Shown here: piece after piece, positions 1 through 9,123 of the stretch | How the letters are laid out: each line of letters opens with the position of its first letter | Position numbering within the stretch: position 1 is the first letter of the stretch | Made by a program: the position numbers and the translations under genes | NCBI GenBank assembly: GCA_963767645.1 | Contig: CAVYEW010000008.1 | Location: 248,001-312,000, forward strand | Reading direction: 5' to 3' | From: DATFDN01 sp963767645 | Lineage (GTDB): Bacteria; Pseudomonadota; Alphaproteobacteria; Acetobacterales; Acetobacteraceae | DNA: 64,000 nucleotides | The notes under the pieces: generated by a model | Databases searched by the model: none | Told to the model about the DNA's origin: nothing | Seen by the model: the letters and a program-made list of their open reading frames with translations, nothing else

Positions 1-430
1 TCAGGCGAAAGGTGATCGTCTTGTCGTCCGGCGCCGAGAGCTCGTCCGTATAGGCCATCAGGGTTTGGCCGAACGCATCGCGCTTGCCCCAGCGCTGGAT
101 GGAGGCGACGCAGTCGCGCGCCAGCACCTTCGTCCCGTCATGGAACAGCAGGCCGTCGCGCAAGGTGAGCTTCCATAGCTTGCCGTCATTCTCGACCACA
201 TGCCCGGCCACCATCTGCGGTTGCATCTGGAAGGCGCTGTCCATGCCGTACAACGTGTCGAAGATCAGGTAGGCGTGATTGCGGGTGACGTAGGCGGTGG
301 TCCAGACCGGGTCGAGGATGGTAACGTCGGACTGCGGGATGAACTTCAGCACCCGCTTGGACTGCGCGCGGACGACGGACGGCGCGGCGAGCGCGGCGGC
401 GGAGCCGGCGAGGAATGTGCGGCGCTTCAT
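1..430 (-). CDS. ABC transporter substrate-binding protein, peptide/nickel (SBP_bac_5) type, partial
   Basis: Only the first 143 codons are present; the gene runs off the left edge. It begins MKRRTFLAGSAAALA, a twin-arginine-like signal peptide (RR followed by a short hydrophobic stretch) ending near VVRAQ. The mature part has the usual opening of family 5 extracytoplasmic binding proteins: LDPVWTTAYVTRNHAYLIFD, then a DGLLFHDGTKVLARD segment matching the family's L-R-x-G-x-x-F-H-D-G motif. Such lipoprotein-like or free periplasmic proteins deliver peptides or similar ligands to an ABC permease; the ligand cannot be told from this fragment. It is divergent from the GtrA gene with about 80 bases between the starts. 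Confidence 0.85.
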   Translation of the reverse strand, partial: MKRRTFLAGSAAALAAPSVVRAQSKRVLKFIPQSDVTILDPVWTTAYVTRNHAYLIFDTLYGMDSAFQMQPQMVAGHVVENDGKLWKLTLRDGLLFHDGTKVLARDCVASIQRWGKRDAFGQTLMAYTDELSAPDDKTITFRL

Positions 431-513
431 GGGCACGGCCCTTCCGTCAACGGTTGGTTCACCAGTACATGCCAGCGTGCCGAGGCGGCAGGCAAGGGCC
501 GGGAGAGGATCGG

Positions 514-945
514 GTGCAGGTCGCGACCAGCCAGCCGAGGACGGACATCGCCGGGCAGTTCCTGCGCTTCGGCACGGTCGGCGCCTTCGGCTTCCTGATC
601 GACACCGCGACGGTGTACGGGCTGCGCGGCGTGCTGGGGCTGTACGGCGCCGGGCTCGCGGCCTATGTCGCCGCCGCATCCGTAAACTGGGCGCTCAACC
701 GACGCTGGACATTCCGCGGCCGGGGCAGCTTGCCGGCGCACCGCCAATGGGCGCGTTTCCTGTGCGCCAACCTGGCCGGCTTCGTCCTCAACCGGGGCAC
801 GTACGCCGCGCTCGTCAGCGCGGTGCCGCTCTGCGCCGCGCAGCCCGTCGTGGCGGTCGCGGCGGGGGCGCTGGCCGGGATGGGGGTGAACTTCTCGCTC
901 TCGCGGTGGGTGGTGTTCGTCGATCGGCGGCGTAGCCGTCCCTGA
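514..945 (+). CDS. GtrA family membrane protein
   Basis: 143-residue protein with four predicted membrane segments and the GtrA pattern: FLRFGTVGAFGFLID near the N-terminus, ASVNWALNRRWTFRG in the middle, and GMGVNFSLSRWVVF at the end. GtrA-like proteins are small inner-membrane proteins linked to movement of lipid-bound sugars for surface polysaccharide glucosylation. I chose the GTG at 514 because GGGAGAGG lies just upstream; upstream in-frame ATG codons overlap the divergent binding-protein start and give an unlikely Arg-rich leader. It is a stand-alone gene with no glycosyltransferase next to it; the only other GtrA domain here is fused to a glycosyltransferase at 55586-56719. Confidence 0.85.
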   Translation: MQVATSQPRTDIAGQFLRFGTVGAFGFLIDTATVYGLRGVLGLYGAGLAAYVAAASVNWALNRRWTFRGRGSLPAHRQWARFLCANLAGFVLNRGTYAALVSAVPLCAAQPVVAVAAGALAGMGVNFSLSRWVVFVDRRRSRP

Positions 946-978
946 GGCCGCTGGTACGCGCCGGGGCCGACGATGCGA

Positions 979-2158
979 TCAGGAAACCGGCTCGAGTGCC
1001 CGCCGCTTCACGCTGCCGCCGTGTCCGCCTTCCAGATCCGCGTCGTGCATGTCTCCGGCACAAGCATTGTTCTCTCGTTGTCTCTCCCCCACCTTGCAAT
1101 CAAGCTTATAGTCTTCCACCGCGTTGTAACCGTTCCAATACCGCCCACGAACGCCGCGTTCCGAAAAGTCTAGCCCACCGGTCATCGACTCGTGCTTGCT
1201 CGTGATGACGTGCAGGTTCCTCAGGCAGCGGCGCTTGAGCAGCTTCTGAAACTCCCAGTCGTCATGCATCGACGAATCTTTTGGCACCGCCACCTTGAGC
1301 TGACAGATCATTTCGGCGTACCTGCGCAGCCCCTCCTTTCCGTCGTACTCCTTCCCGTTCTTATCCCGTCCGGCGTAGTCGTCCCAGAAACGGTTTTCGA
1401 AGGTCAGTTCCATCTTCCGGGCCAAGAGCTCCATCATGTTCTCTGGCAGCCGCATCTCCGTTCCGTCGGGAAAGAGATTGATCTGCACGATCGGCACGTT
1501 GTCGACCTGATCTTCGTCCAGCAGGTCGAACATCGGGCGCACCGGCGTGTTGTCGAACAAGCCGCCGTCCCAATGCGCCTTCCCGTTCACGCGCGCCATC
1601 GGAAAGCCAGGCGGCAGCGCCCCGCTGGCAAGGACATGATCGGGCGTGATCCGGTCAAGCCTCGCCTTCCAGCCTGGCCCCCTGTTGAGGAACCGCTTCA
1701 AGACGCCTGTCGCCACCTCGGTCGCAGTCACCGCGAAACCCATATGGTGCGGGTTATTGATCTGGTTGAAGTCGCACACCTCTTCCAACGTCCGCCGCAA
1801 CGGCGTGACGTCGCAGTACGCGGTCCACGACAGATACGCATGGTAATCCATTCTCGGCCGGTACATGGCCCCATTGCCGAACGGGGCGAACCACGGCACG
1901 GAGTTCGAGCAGGGTACGGTTTATCAGCCTCTCCCACAGCTGTTTGAGCGAGGCGGCGACATCGCCGCCGTGCGCCCCGGCGATCGCCGCGGCGTTAACC
2001 GCCCCGATGGAGACGCCCGCGACCGCGACCGGATAGTATCCTTCATCGCACAGCCGGGTCACTGCGCCCCACTCATAGGCGCCTAAGGCGCCGCCGCCCT
2101 GCATCACCAGCGCGACCGGTTTCTTGCCGTGTGGCAACCTGCTCTGCATGCCCGTCAT
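979..2158 (-). CDS. Patatin-like phospholipase, frameshifted
   Basis: Predicted serine lipase/acyl hydrolase of the patatin family with a C-terminal DUF3734-type region. Start ATG 2158 follows a strong AAGGAGG. The first frame has the oxyanion loop MQGGGALGAYEWG (residues 19-31) and nucleophile elbow GVSIG (Ser50). The second frame holds GNGAMYRPRMDY, the CDFNQINN-PHHMGFAVTAT stretch and the catalytic dyad Asp in HWDGGLFDNTP. The two frames meet between about 1890 and 1921; the downstream frame is closed by a TAA just above that point, so neither frame alone encodes the enzyme. All catalytic parts survive, so one missing or extra base is enough to explain the break. Sequencing error is more likely than a true pseudogene, given the same pattern elsewhere in the window. 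Confidence 0.8.
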
Positions 2159-2229
2159 GACTTGCCTCCTTGCCGAGGGCCAAGAAGCGCTATTGTGGCA
2201 CCCGATGCTGTGATCCAGCTCACATCGCT

Positions 2230-3645
2230 CTACGCCCAGTCCGGCCAGCGCGGCGGGTGCGCCCCAAGCGGAGCCGGGGGCAGATCCCAATGCGACGGGG
2301 TTTCGGAATACCGCAGCACCGGCCCGAGATAGTGCAGGCGACCGAGCGCACTGTCGCGCTCGCGCATGTAGCGGGCCAGGATGGATGCCGGCACTTTCGG
2401 GCAGGTGGGCGCCGGCAGGTTGAGGCCCTGCTCGAGCAGGAGCATCGCCGTGCGGCAGAGGGAGACGCGCACGTGATAGCTACCGCCCTCGCGTTGCCGC
2501 CGGATCAGCGCGGCAAGCGTCCCGAATGCCGCCAGGAAGCCGGTTATGTAGTCATTCGGGTAGAAGCTGAGAGCGAGCTTCGGCGTCTCCTCGGTACCCT
2601 GGACAGTCGCGATGCCGGTCGCTGCCTGGGCGAGCTGCTCGAAGCCGCGACGGCCTGCCCAGGGGCCGTGGAAGCCGTAGCAGCTCACGGAGACGACGAC
2701 GATGCCGGGCCGCATCCTGGCCAGCTCCGTCGGTCCGAAGCCGAGCCCGGCGATCGCACCGGGTCGGTAGCTTTCGGAGAACACATCCGCCTGCTTCACC
2801 AGCTCGCACAACGTCGCCTTGTCCGCCGCGTCCCCCTTCAGGTCGAGGAAGGCGCTCAGCTTGCCGTGGCCGGTGTCCATGTCGAAAGGGGGCAGTTGCG
2901 GTCGGGCCGGCGCGTAGATGTGCAGCACCGTCGCGCCCTGCTCGGCCAAGGTCTTGCCGCAAGTGGGTCCGGCAATGACGTGGGAAAGATCAAGCACGCG
3001 GATGCCAGACAGCGGCCGCATTCCGGTTGGCGGGTCGAGATCGGACAGGGGAGTAAACGGCACTCGCGGCCCGTCCGCGAGCTTCTCGATCTCGACCACG
3101 GGGCTATCCGCCAGCGCCGCCCCTTGTTCGTGCGCACGCCACTCGTCGCGCGAGCGCACCATCACGGCGCAGGTTTCCTTGTCGGCGGCCTCATCCTCCA
3201 AGTCGGGTGCAGCCCGGCTTGCCACGGCCGCGGCCACAGCCTGTTCGCTGTCGGCGCATTGTAGAAGCTCGAGCAGCCTGTCGCGCAGATCGGGATAGCC
3301 GCCGTTGATCATCACCCAGCGCCCGTCCTTGGCAGGATACATGGCCACGGTGGGATAGCGGGGCTCCGTGAGCGCAATCCGATACTTCCACTGCCGCTGG
3401 TAGAACACGCTTTGCAAAGCCAGCGCGGCCCCTTCCATGTCCAGGGCGGCCGTCTGCCGGCGTCCGGTTCGCATCCGCCAGATCTCGCAGACCACCGCCG
3501 CTTGCGCGGCCAGGGCCGCGGCGGCCAGCTCCGCCGCCTTCAGCGGGGTCTCCAGGAGCCGCTCGCCATCACGGATCGCCACCGCGTCTGAAGGCGCGTC
3601 CGCGCCGACGTCCGCGATCAGCTGCTGTTGCAGTTTTCGGATCAC
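2230..3645 (-). CDS. Family III CoA-transferase (CaiB/BaiF type)
   Basis: 471 residues, GTG start at 3645 preceded by GGGAGGC. The second half has the classical N-terminal signature of CaiB/BaiF enzymes: LSGIRVLDLSHVIAGPTCGK, LAEQGATVLHIYAP, FLDLKGD, DVFSESYRPGAIAGLGFG and SVSCYGFHGPWAGRRGFEQL. The first about 230 residues resemble the dimer-forming C-terminal part of the family (FYQRQWKYRIALTEPRYPTV, GRWVMINGG), so the domain order is rearranged relative to the short members; other long members of the family show this too. Expected reaction: transfer of CoA between two carboxylic acids through an aspartyl-CoA intermediate; substrate unknown. It is divergent from the cyclase gene at 3736, with a 90-base shared upstream region. 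Confidence 0.82.
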   Translation of the reverse strand: MIRKLQQQLIADVGADAPSDAVAIRDGERLLETPLKAAELAAAALAAQAAVVCEIWRMRTGRRQTAALDMEGAALALQSVFYQRQWKYRIALTEPRYPTVAMYPAKDGRWVMINGGYPDLRDRLLELLQCADSEQAVAAAVASRAAPDLEDEAADKETCAVMVRSRDEWRAHEQGAALADSPVVEIEKLADGPRVPFTPLSDLDPPTGMRPLSGIRVLDLSHVIAGPTCGKTLAEQGATVLHIYAPARPQLPPFDMDTGHGKLSAFLDLKGDAADKATLCELVKQADVFSESYRPGAIAGLGFGPTELARMRPGIVVVSVSCYGFHGPWAGRRGFEQLAQAATGIATVQGTEETPKLALSFYPNDYITGFLAAFGTLAALIRRQREGGSYHVRVSLCRTAMLLLEQGLNLPAPTCPKVPASILARYMRERDSALGRLHYLGPVLRYSETPSHWDLPPAPLGAHPPRWPDWA

Positions 3646-3735
3646 GTGTGCCTCCCGAGCAGTATCGATGCTCTTTACTTGCGGTTGTGTTCTACTACAT
3701 TTGGCCGACCTAGAAGGGACTCTCGCGAGAATGCG

Positions 3736-6700
3736 ATGGACCAATTGGCGGCGGCATTGGATCTGCTCGGCCTTGGTCGCTACGCCGAAGCATTCAGGGC
3801 GGCGGACGTCGATTTCGATACGCTGAAATTGCTGACCGAGGAGGACCTGAAGGAGATCGGCCTGTCCTTGGGTCATCGCCGCAAGCTGCTGACGGCTATC
3901 GCCCAGGGCGATCTCCTGCCGCCAAAGGCGGCACCGCTTCAGCACACCGCAGAGCCGGAGCGCCGGCAGATCACGGTGATGTTATGCGACATGGTCGGCT
4001 CGACCGAGCTGACGCAGCGGCTCGATCCGGAGGAAATGGGCCGGATCATCCGCCAGTTCCAGCGCAGCGCGGCTGCTGCGATCAGCCGCTTCGACGGCTT
4101 TCTCGACCGGTTCCTCGGCGATGGGGTTCTCGCCTTTTTCGGCTACCCGCATGCGCATGAGGATGCGGCTGAGCGCGCAGTCCGCAGCGCGCTCATGGTG
4201 CTCGACAGCATCCGCGACATCGCGACCTCGGCCGGCGAGCAGATTTCCGTTCGCATAGCGATCGCCAGCGGCTCCGCCCTGTTCGAAGGAACGGTGGAGT
4301 ACGGCGCGGTGCGCGAGCCGGTCGTCATCAGCGAGGTGGTGAACCTAGCGGCGAGGTTGCAGCCTGTCGCGCCGTTGAATGGCGTCGTGGTGTCGCCACA
4401 GACTCGGCGGCTCCTGCGCGAGCTGTTCATCTTGGACGATCTTGGCCCATACGATCTCAAGGGAATTGCACGGCCGACCCGGGTCTGGCGCGTGTTGAGA
4501 GAGCGGCGGGCCGGCACACGTTTTGAAGCTGCGCGCGGCCATACGCTTTCTCCGGTTGTCGGCCGTGACGCGGAGATCACCCTGCTGATGGAACGCTGGC
4601 GCTCGGTCCACGAGGGCGAGGGGCAGGTGGTGTTGCTGTCCGGCGATGCCGGAATGGGAAAATCGCGGATCGCGCAGGTCCTGTGCAGCCATTTGGAGGA
4701 CGACAAACACCTCATTCTCCGCTATCAATGCTCACCCTATCACCGCAACAGCGCGCTCCATCCTGTCATCACCCAATTGCAACATGCTGCGCGCATCCGG
4801 CCTGAGGATTCTCCTGAAACGCGGCTTGAGAAGGTGCAAGCCGTGGCGGAACCGGGGTCGTCCGCGGAAGTGATCGTTTTGTTCGCCGACTTGCTCTCGA
4901 TCCCGCTGACATCACGCTATGCGTCGCTTGACCTCTCGCCGGAGGAGCACAAGCGCAAGACGCTGCAAATGCTGGTGGGTCAGTTGCTGGCGCTTGCCCG
5001 CCGTCAGCCGGTGTTCATGCTGTTTGAGGACGCGCATTGGATCGATCCGACCACCCAGGAGCTGTTGTCCCAGTGCATCACTCACATTCAGAACGCCGCC
5101 GTGCTTCTGCTGGTGACGTATCGCCCGGAATTCCAGCCGGATTGGGCGAACCTTCCACACGTCACAAATCTGGCGCTGAGCGGCCTGCCGCGGCGCCATG
5201 CGTTGACGATTTTAGAGCACGTTGCGGGCGGAAAACAGCTTCCGGCCGAGCTGGTGAATCAGATCGTGGCGAGGACTGACGGCATACCCCTGTTCGTCGA
5301 AGAGCTGTCCAAAGCGATTCTCGAACTTGGTATCCTGCGCGACAAGGGGGATCGCTACGAACTGCTCAGCCCGCTGCCGACGCTTTCCATTCCTGATACG
5401 CTGCACAACTCGCTGCTGGCCAGGCTCGACCGCAACCGATTCACCAAGGAGGTAGCCCAGGTCGGAGCGGTGATCGGGCGGGAGTTCGCCTTCCCGCACC
5501 TGTCGGCACTCGCTCCGGTGAAGGGTGACGCACTGCATGCGGCGCTCGCCGACCTGCTTCGCGCCGAGCTGATTCACCAGCGCGGGTCGATGAGGGAAAA
5601 CACCTATGCCTTCAAGCATGCCCTTATTCAGGAAGCGGCCTATAGCACGCTGGTAGGCGCAAGGCGGCAGCAGCTTCATGCCCAGTGCGCCGCCATGCTG
5701 CGCGAACTCTCGGCAGACATTGAGCAGCAGCAGCCCGAGCTGCTCGCGCATCACTACACGCAGGCGGGTGACACCGAAGAAGCGATCACGTGCTGGTTGA
5801 GGGCCGGGCGCCGCGCTGCCGAACGCTCTGCCAACGTCGAGGCCGTCGCGCATCTTCGCCACGGCCTTCAACTCGTCCCCTCCCTGGCCGACCCTGCGCG
5901 GCGAAGTGAAGTCGAGCTGCACTTCCATCTTGAGATGGGCGGACCGTTGATCGCGACCGAGGGCTATGCCGCGCCCGCGACGCTCGCAAGCTGGGAGCGG
6001 GCGCGCGCGCTTGCCGAGCAGCGAGGCGAGCACCGCCAGCTCGCGCGAACGCTGTACGGCTTGTGGGCAGCGCGCGTATCTCTCGGAGAGACTCGGGTCG
6101 CACTCGGGATCGCGGACCGTATCCTCGAAATCGGCACGCGCATCGGTGATGACGGAGTGCAGATCGTGGGGCACCGTGTGCATGCGCTCACGATGCACGC
6201 GCTAGGCCATTACGCCGCAGCCCGCGCGGAGTTCGAAGACGTGCTTGCGCTTCCTCTTGAGCGCTACAGCGGCCTTCGGTTCGAGTTTGGGCAAGATCCG
6301 CGCATTGCCGCGACCGCCATCTTCTCCAACGTACTCTGGGGTATGGGGTACACCGATCTCGCGGCGCGAACGAGCCTTCAGAATGTCGAGCAAGCGGCTG
6401 AGCTTGGTCACGTAAACTCGCTTTTCTACGCGCTCGCGTACGGCGCCTGCCTCGTCGCAATGCTGCGCGGCGACACGGAGCAGGCCACACGCCTCGCCGG
6501 CCAGCTCCTGCAGGTCGCCGCGGCCTACCATTCGCCCTTCTGGGAAGCCTACGGCAAAGTCTACAAGGGATGGGCCCTCGCCAGGCAGGGCGAGGCACAA
6601 ACGGCCGTCGCGTTGCTCAGGAGTGCATCCGAGGGTTTCAAGGAGGCCGGCTCCGGGCTTTATGTGCCGCTGACGCTGGGCGTGTCGGCCTACGTGCTGG

Positions 6701-7107
6701 CCCGCGCCGGTCGGCATGAGGAGGCACGCGCCCGTGTGGACGAAGCGGTGACGGAGGCCGAGCAGCGCGAGGAGACTTGGTCCCTGCCCGAATTGCTGCG
6801 GCAGAAGGCACGCATCCTTCAGCGGCTCGGCCAGCCGGACACTGGAGTCGTGCTGCTCGACAGGGCATTCAACCTCGCCCGAGCGCACGGAATGCACTCT
6901 TGGGAGCTGCGCGTAGCCTGCGACCTCGTGGAGTTCAGGCGCGCGAAAGGCGAACGCGACCACGCGGCATCTGTCTTGCAGCAGGTGCTGGACTGTTTCC
7001 CCGAGCAGGCTGATACACCCGATCGCCGCCGCGCGCTGGCACTGCTCGACGCCGCCAATCGAGCGCCCTCGGGTAGAGATCACAGGATGGCAGAAGGCTG
7101 CCGTTGA
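3736..7107 (+). CDS. SAM domain / class III adenylate-guanylate cyclase / AAA ATPase / TPR multidomain protein
   Basis: 1123 residues. Residues 1-62 form a SAM (sterile alpha motif) domain (LDLLGLGRYAEAF, LTEEDLKEIGLSLGHRRKLL). Residues 77-250 are a class III nucleotide cyclase: metal-binding Asp85 in CDMVGST and Asp129 in FLGDGVLAFFG, and the transition-state pair Asn203/Arg207 in VNLAARLQ. Residues 272-600 are an AAA/STAND-type ATPase with Walker A GDAGMGKS (303-310) and a Walker B near FMLFEDAHW. The remainder is helical TPR-like repeats. No membrane segments. This order is seen in many soluble alphaproteobacterial cyclases, where protein binding to the TPR part is thought to gate the cyclase. 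Predicted product is cAMP. ATG 3736 was chosen because it starts exactly at the SAM domain. Intact over 3.3 kb. Confidence 0.9.
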   Translation: MDQLAAALDLLGLGRYAEAFRAADVDFDTLKLLTEEDLKEIGLSLGHRRKLLTAIAQGDLLPPKAAPLQHTAEPERRQITVMLCDMVGSTELTQRLDPEEMGRIIRQFQRSAAAAISRFDGFLDRFLGDGVLAFFGYPHAHEDAAERAVRSALMVLDSIRDIATSAGEQISVRIAIASGSALFEGTVEYGAVREPVVISEVVNLAARLQPVAPLNGVVVSPQTRRLLRELFILDDLGPYDLKGIARPTRVWRVLRERRAGTRFEAARGHTLSPVVGRDAEITLLMERWRSVHEGEGQVVLLSGDAGMGKSRIAQVLCSHLEDDKHLILRYQCSPYHRNSALHPVITQLQHAARIRPEDSPETRLEKVQAVAEPGSSAEVIVLFADLLSIPLTSRYASLDLSPEEHKRKTLQMLVGQLLALARRQPVFMLFEDAHWIDPTTQELLSQCITHIQNAAVLLLVTYRPEFQPDWANLPHVTNLALSGLPRRHALTILEHVAGGKQLPAELVNQIVARTDGIPLFVEELSKAILELGILRDKGDRYELLSPLPTLSIPDTLHNSLLARLDRNRFTKEVAQVGAVIGREFAFPHLSALAPVKGDALHAALADLLRAELIHQRGSMRENTYAFKHALIQEAAYSTLVGARRQQLHAQCAAMLRELSADIEQQQPELLAHHYTQAGDTEEAITCWLRAGRRAAERSANVEAVAHLRHGLQLVPSLADPARRSEVELHFHLEMGGPLIATEGYAAPATLASWERARALAEQRGEHRQLARTLYGLWAARVSLGETRVALGIADRILEIGTRIGDDGVQIVGHRVHALTMHALGHYAAARAEFEDVLALPLERYSGLRFEFGQDPRIAATAIFSNVLWGMGYTDLAARTSLQNVEQAAELGHVNSLFYALAYGACLVAMLRGDTEQATRLAGQLLQVAAAYHSPFWEAYGKVYKGWALARQGEAQTAVALLRSASEGFKEAGSGLYVPLTLGVSAYVLARAGRHEEARARVDEAVTEAEQREETWSLPELLRQKARILQRLGQPDTGVVLLDRAFNLARAHGMHSWELRVACDLVEFRRAKGERDHAASVLQQVLDCFPEQADTPDRRRALALLDAANRAPSGRDHRMAEGCR

Positions 7108-7176
7108 TACGGCATAGCGGAGCAGCAACCGCGTCGGCACTACACCCGCCCTGAGTTACACGGACCCCGCCGCATA

Positions 7177-7758
7177 TCAACGCCGTCCCGACGCGCTGGC
7201 GAGCCCGTGCTCAGGCGAGCCGGACGGAATCAGCTCGTATTCCGCCTCGGCTTCGTACACCGCGCGATCCTTGCCGAGGTGCGAGCTGAACAAGGTGAAG
7301 TGCTCCATCGCCACCGGCTCGGCGCGGAACAGGCTGTAGGCCTGCAGATGCGCGACCAGCTTCGCCTCCGGCACCGTCTCGACGCGCGCCAAGGTCACGT
7401 GCGGGGCGAACCGGCGGCGCTCGGGCTCCAGGCCGATCCGCTGCAACGCGGTCTCGATCTTGGCGCGCAGATGCTCGAGCGCCGGCGTGCGCTCCACCCC
7501 GGCCCAAAGCGCGGCGCTGCGCCCGCCCTTCTCGAACGTGCCGAGCCCGGCCAGGGTGAGCGGGAAGCCGGGGGCGCGCAGCGCGGCCAAGGCGTGATCG
7601 ACCTCCTCGGCCTTCCAGGCGGGCGTCTCGCCGATGAAGCGCAAGGTCACGTGGTAGTTCTCCGCCGGAACCCAGCGCGCGCCCGGCAGGCCGCCGACCA
7701 TCATCGACAGGCGCTGCCTCAGCAGCGACGGCAAATCGAGCCCGACGAACAGCCTCAT
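7177..7758 (-). CDS. thpR: RNA 2',3'-cyclic phosphodiesterase (ThpR / LigT family)
   Basis: 193-residue member of the 2H phosphoesterase superfamily. Both catalytic motifs are present: HVTL with His36/Thr38 and HVTL with His120/Thr122, spaced as in ThpR. It opens 2',3'-cyclic phosphates on RNA ends to 2'-phosphates and can work in reverse as a 2'-5' RNA ligase. The start MRLFVGLDLP is the canonical N-terminus. The ATG (7758) overlaps the stop of the upstream esterase gene by four bases (ATGA), so the two are probably translated together. Confidence 0.92.
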   Translation of the reverse strand: MRLFVGLDLPSLLRQRLSMMVGGLPGARWVPAENYHVTLRFIGETPAWKAEEVDHALAALRAPGFPLTLAGLGTFEKGGRSAALWAGVERTPALEHLRAKIETALQRIGLEPERRRFAPHVTLARVETVPEAKLVAHLQAYSLFRAEPVAMEHFTLFSSHLGKDRAVYEAEAEYELIPSGSPEHGLASASGRR

Positions 7759-8400
7759 GTCCGGGCCTCCGCCACCAGGCGCTCCACATCGGGCAGGATC
7801 CGCGCCACGATGCGCCGCACGCCTTCCGCGTTCGGGTGCAGCCCGTCGGGCTGCGTCAGGTCAGGGGCGCGCGCGACGCCCTCCAGGAAGAACGGATCGT
7901 AGAGCACGCCGGGGCGGCGGGCCAGATCGTCGAACACCGCCCGGAACTGCCGCTCGTAATCGGGGCCGAGATTGGGCGGCGCGTACATGCCGGTGAGCAG
8001 CACCGGGATGTGTCGGGCCGCGAGCGTATCCAGGATCGCCGAGAGATTGGCGCGCATCTCGGCCGGATCGAGGCCGCGCAGCCCGTCATTGGCGCCGAGC
8101 TCCAGGACCGCCGCGTCGGGCGCGTCGCCCAGCACCCAATCGAGACGCGCCCGGCCGCCGGCGCTGGTGTCGCCGGAGACCGCGCCGTCGATCACCCGCA
8201 CCTCGATCCCGTGCGCCTTCAGCGCCGCCGTCAGCTGGGACTCGAACCCCTCGTCATGCGGCAGGCCGTAGCCGGCCGAGAGCGAGTCGCCCAGGATCAG
8301 CAGCCGGACCGGAGCCGCCCAGGCGCCGCTCGCCAGCACGCAGGCTAGCAGCGCGAAAGCCGCCCTGAGAAAGGCGGCGCGCAGCCCATATGCTGACGTC

Positions 8401-8402
<2 letters not shown>
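7755..8402 (-). CDS. SGNH-fold arylesterase / lysophospholipase, TesA-like, exported
   Basis: 215 residues with an N-terminal signal peptide (hydrophobic residues 9-25, cleavage near AWA-AP at 29-31). Block I LLILGDSLSAGYG carries nucleophile Ser40; block III LELGANDGLRG gives the Asn105 oxyanion residue; block V DGLHPNAEG carries Asp185 and His188. These are the marks of the TesA/arylesterase branch of GDSL hydrolases acting in the periplasm. The gene is divergent from a YbbA/YbbP-type ABC exporter, as in E. coli, where tesA sits beside ybbA-ybbP. The chosen ATG at 8402 overlaps the ATG of the divergent gene at 8401 by two bases, so promoters must lie inside the opposing coding regions or the true starts are further in. 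Confidence 0.9.
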
Positions 8403-9119
<717 letters not shown>

Positions 9120-9123
<4 letters not shown>

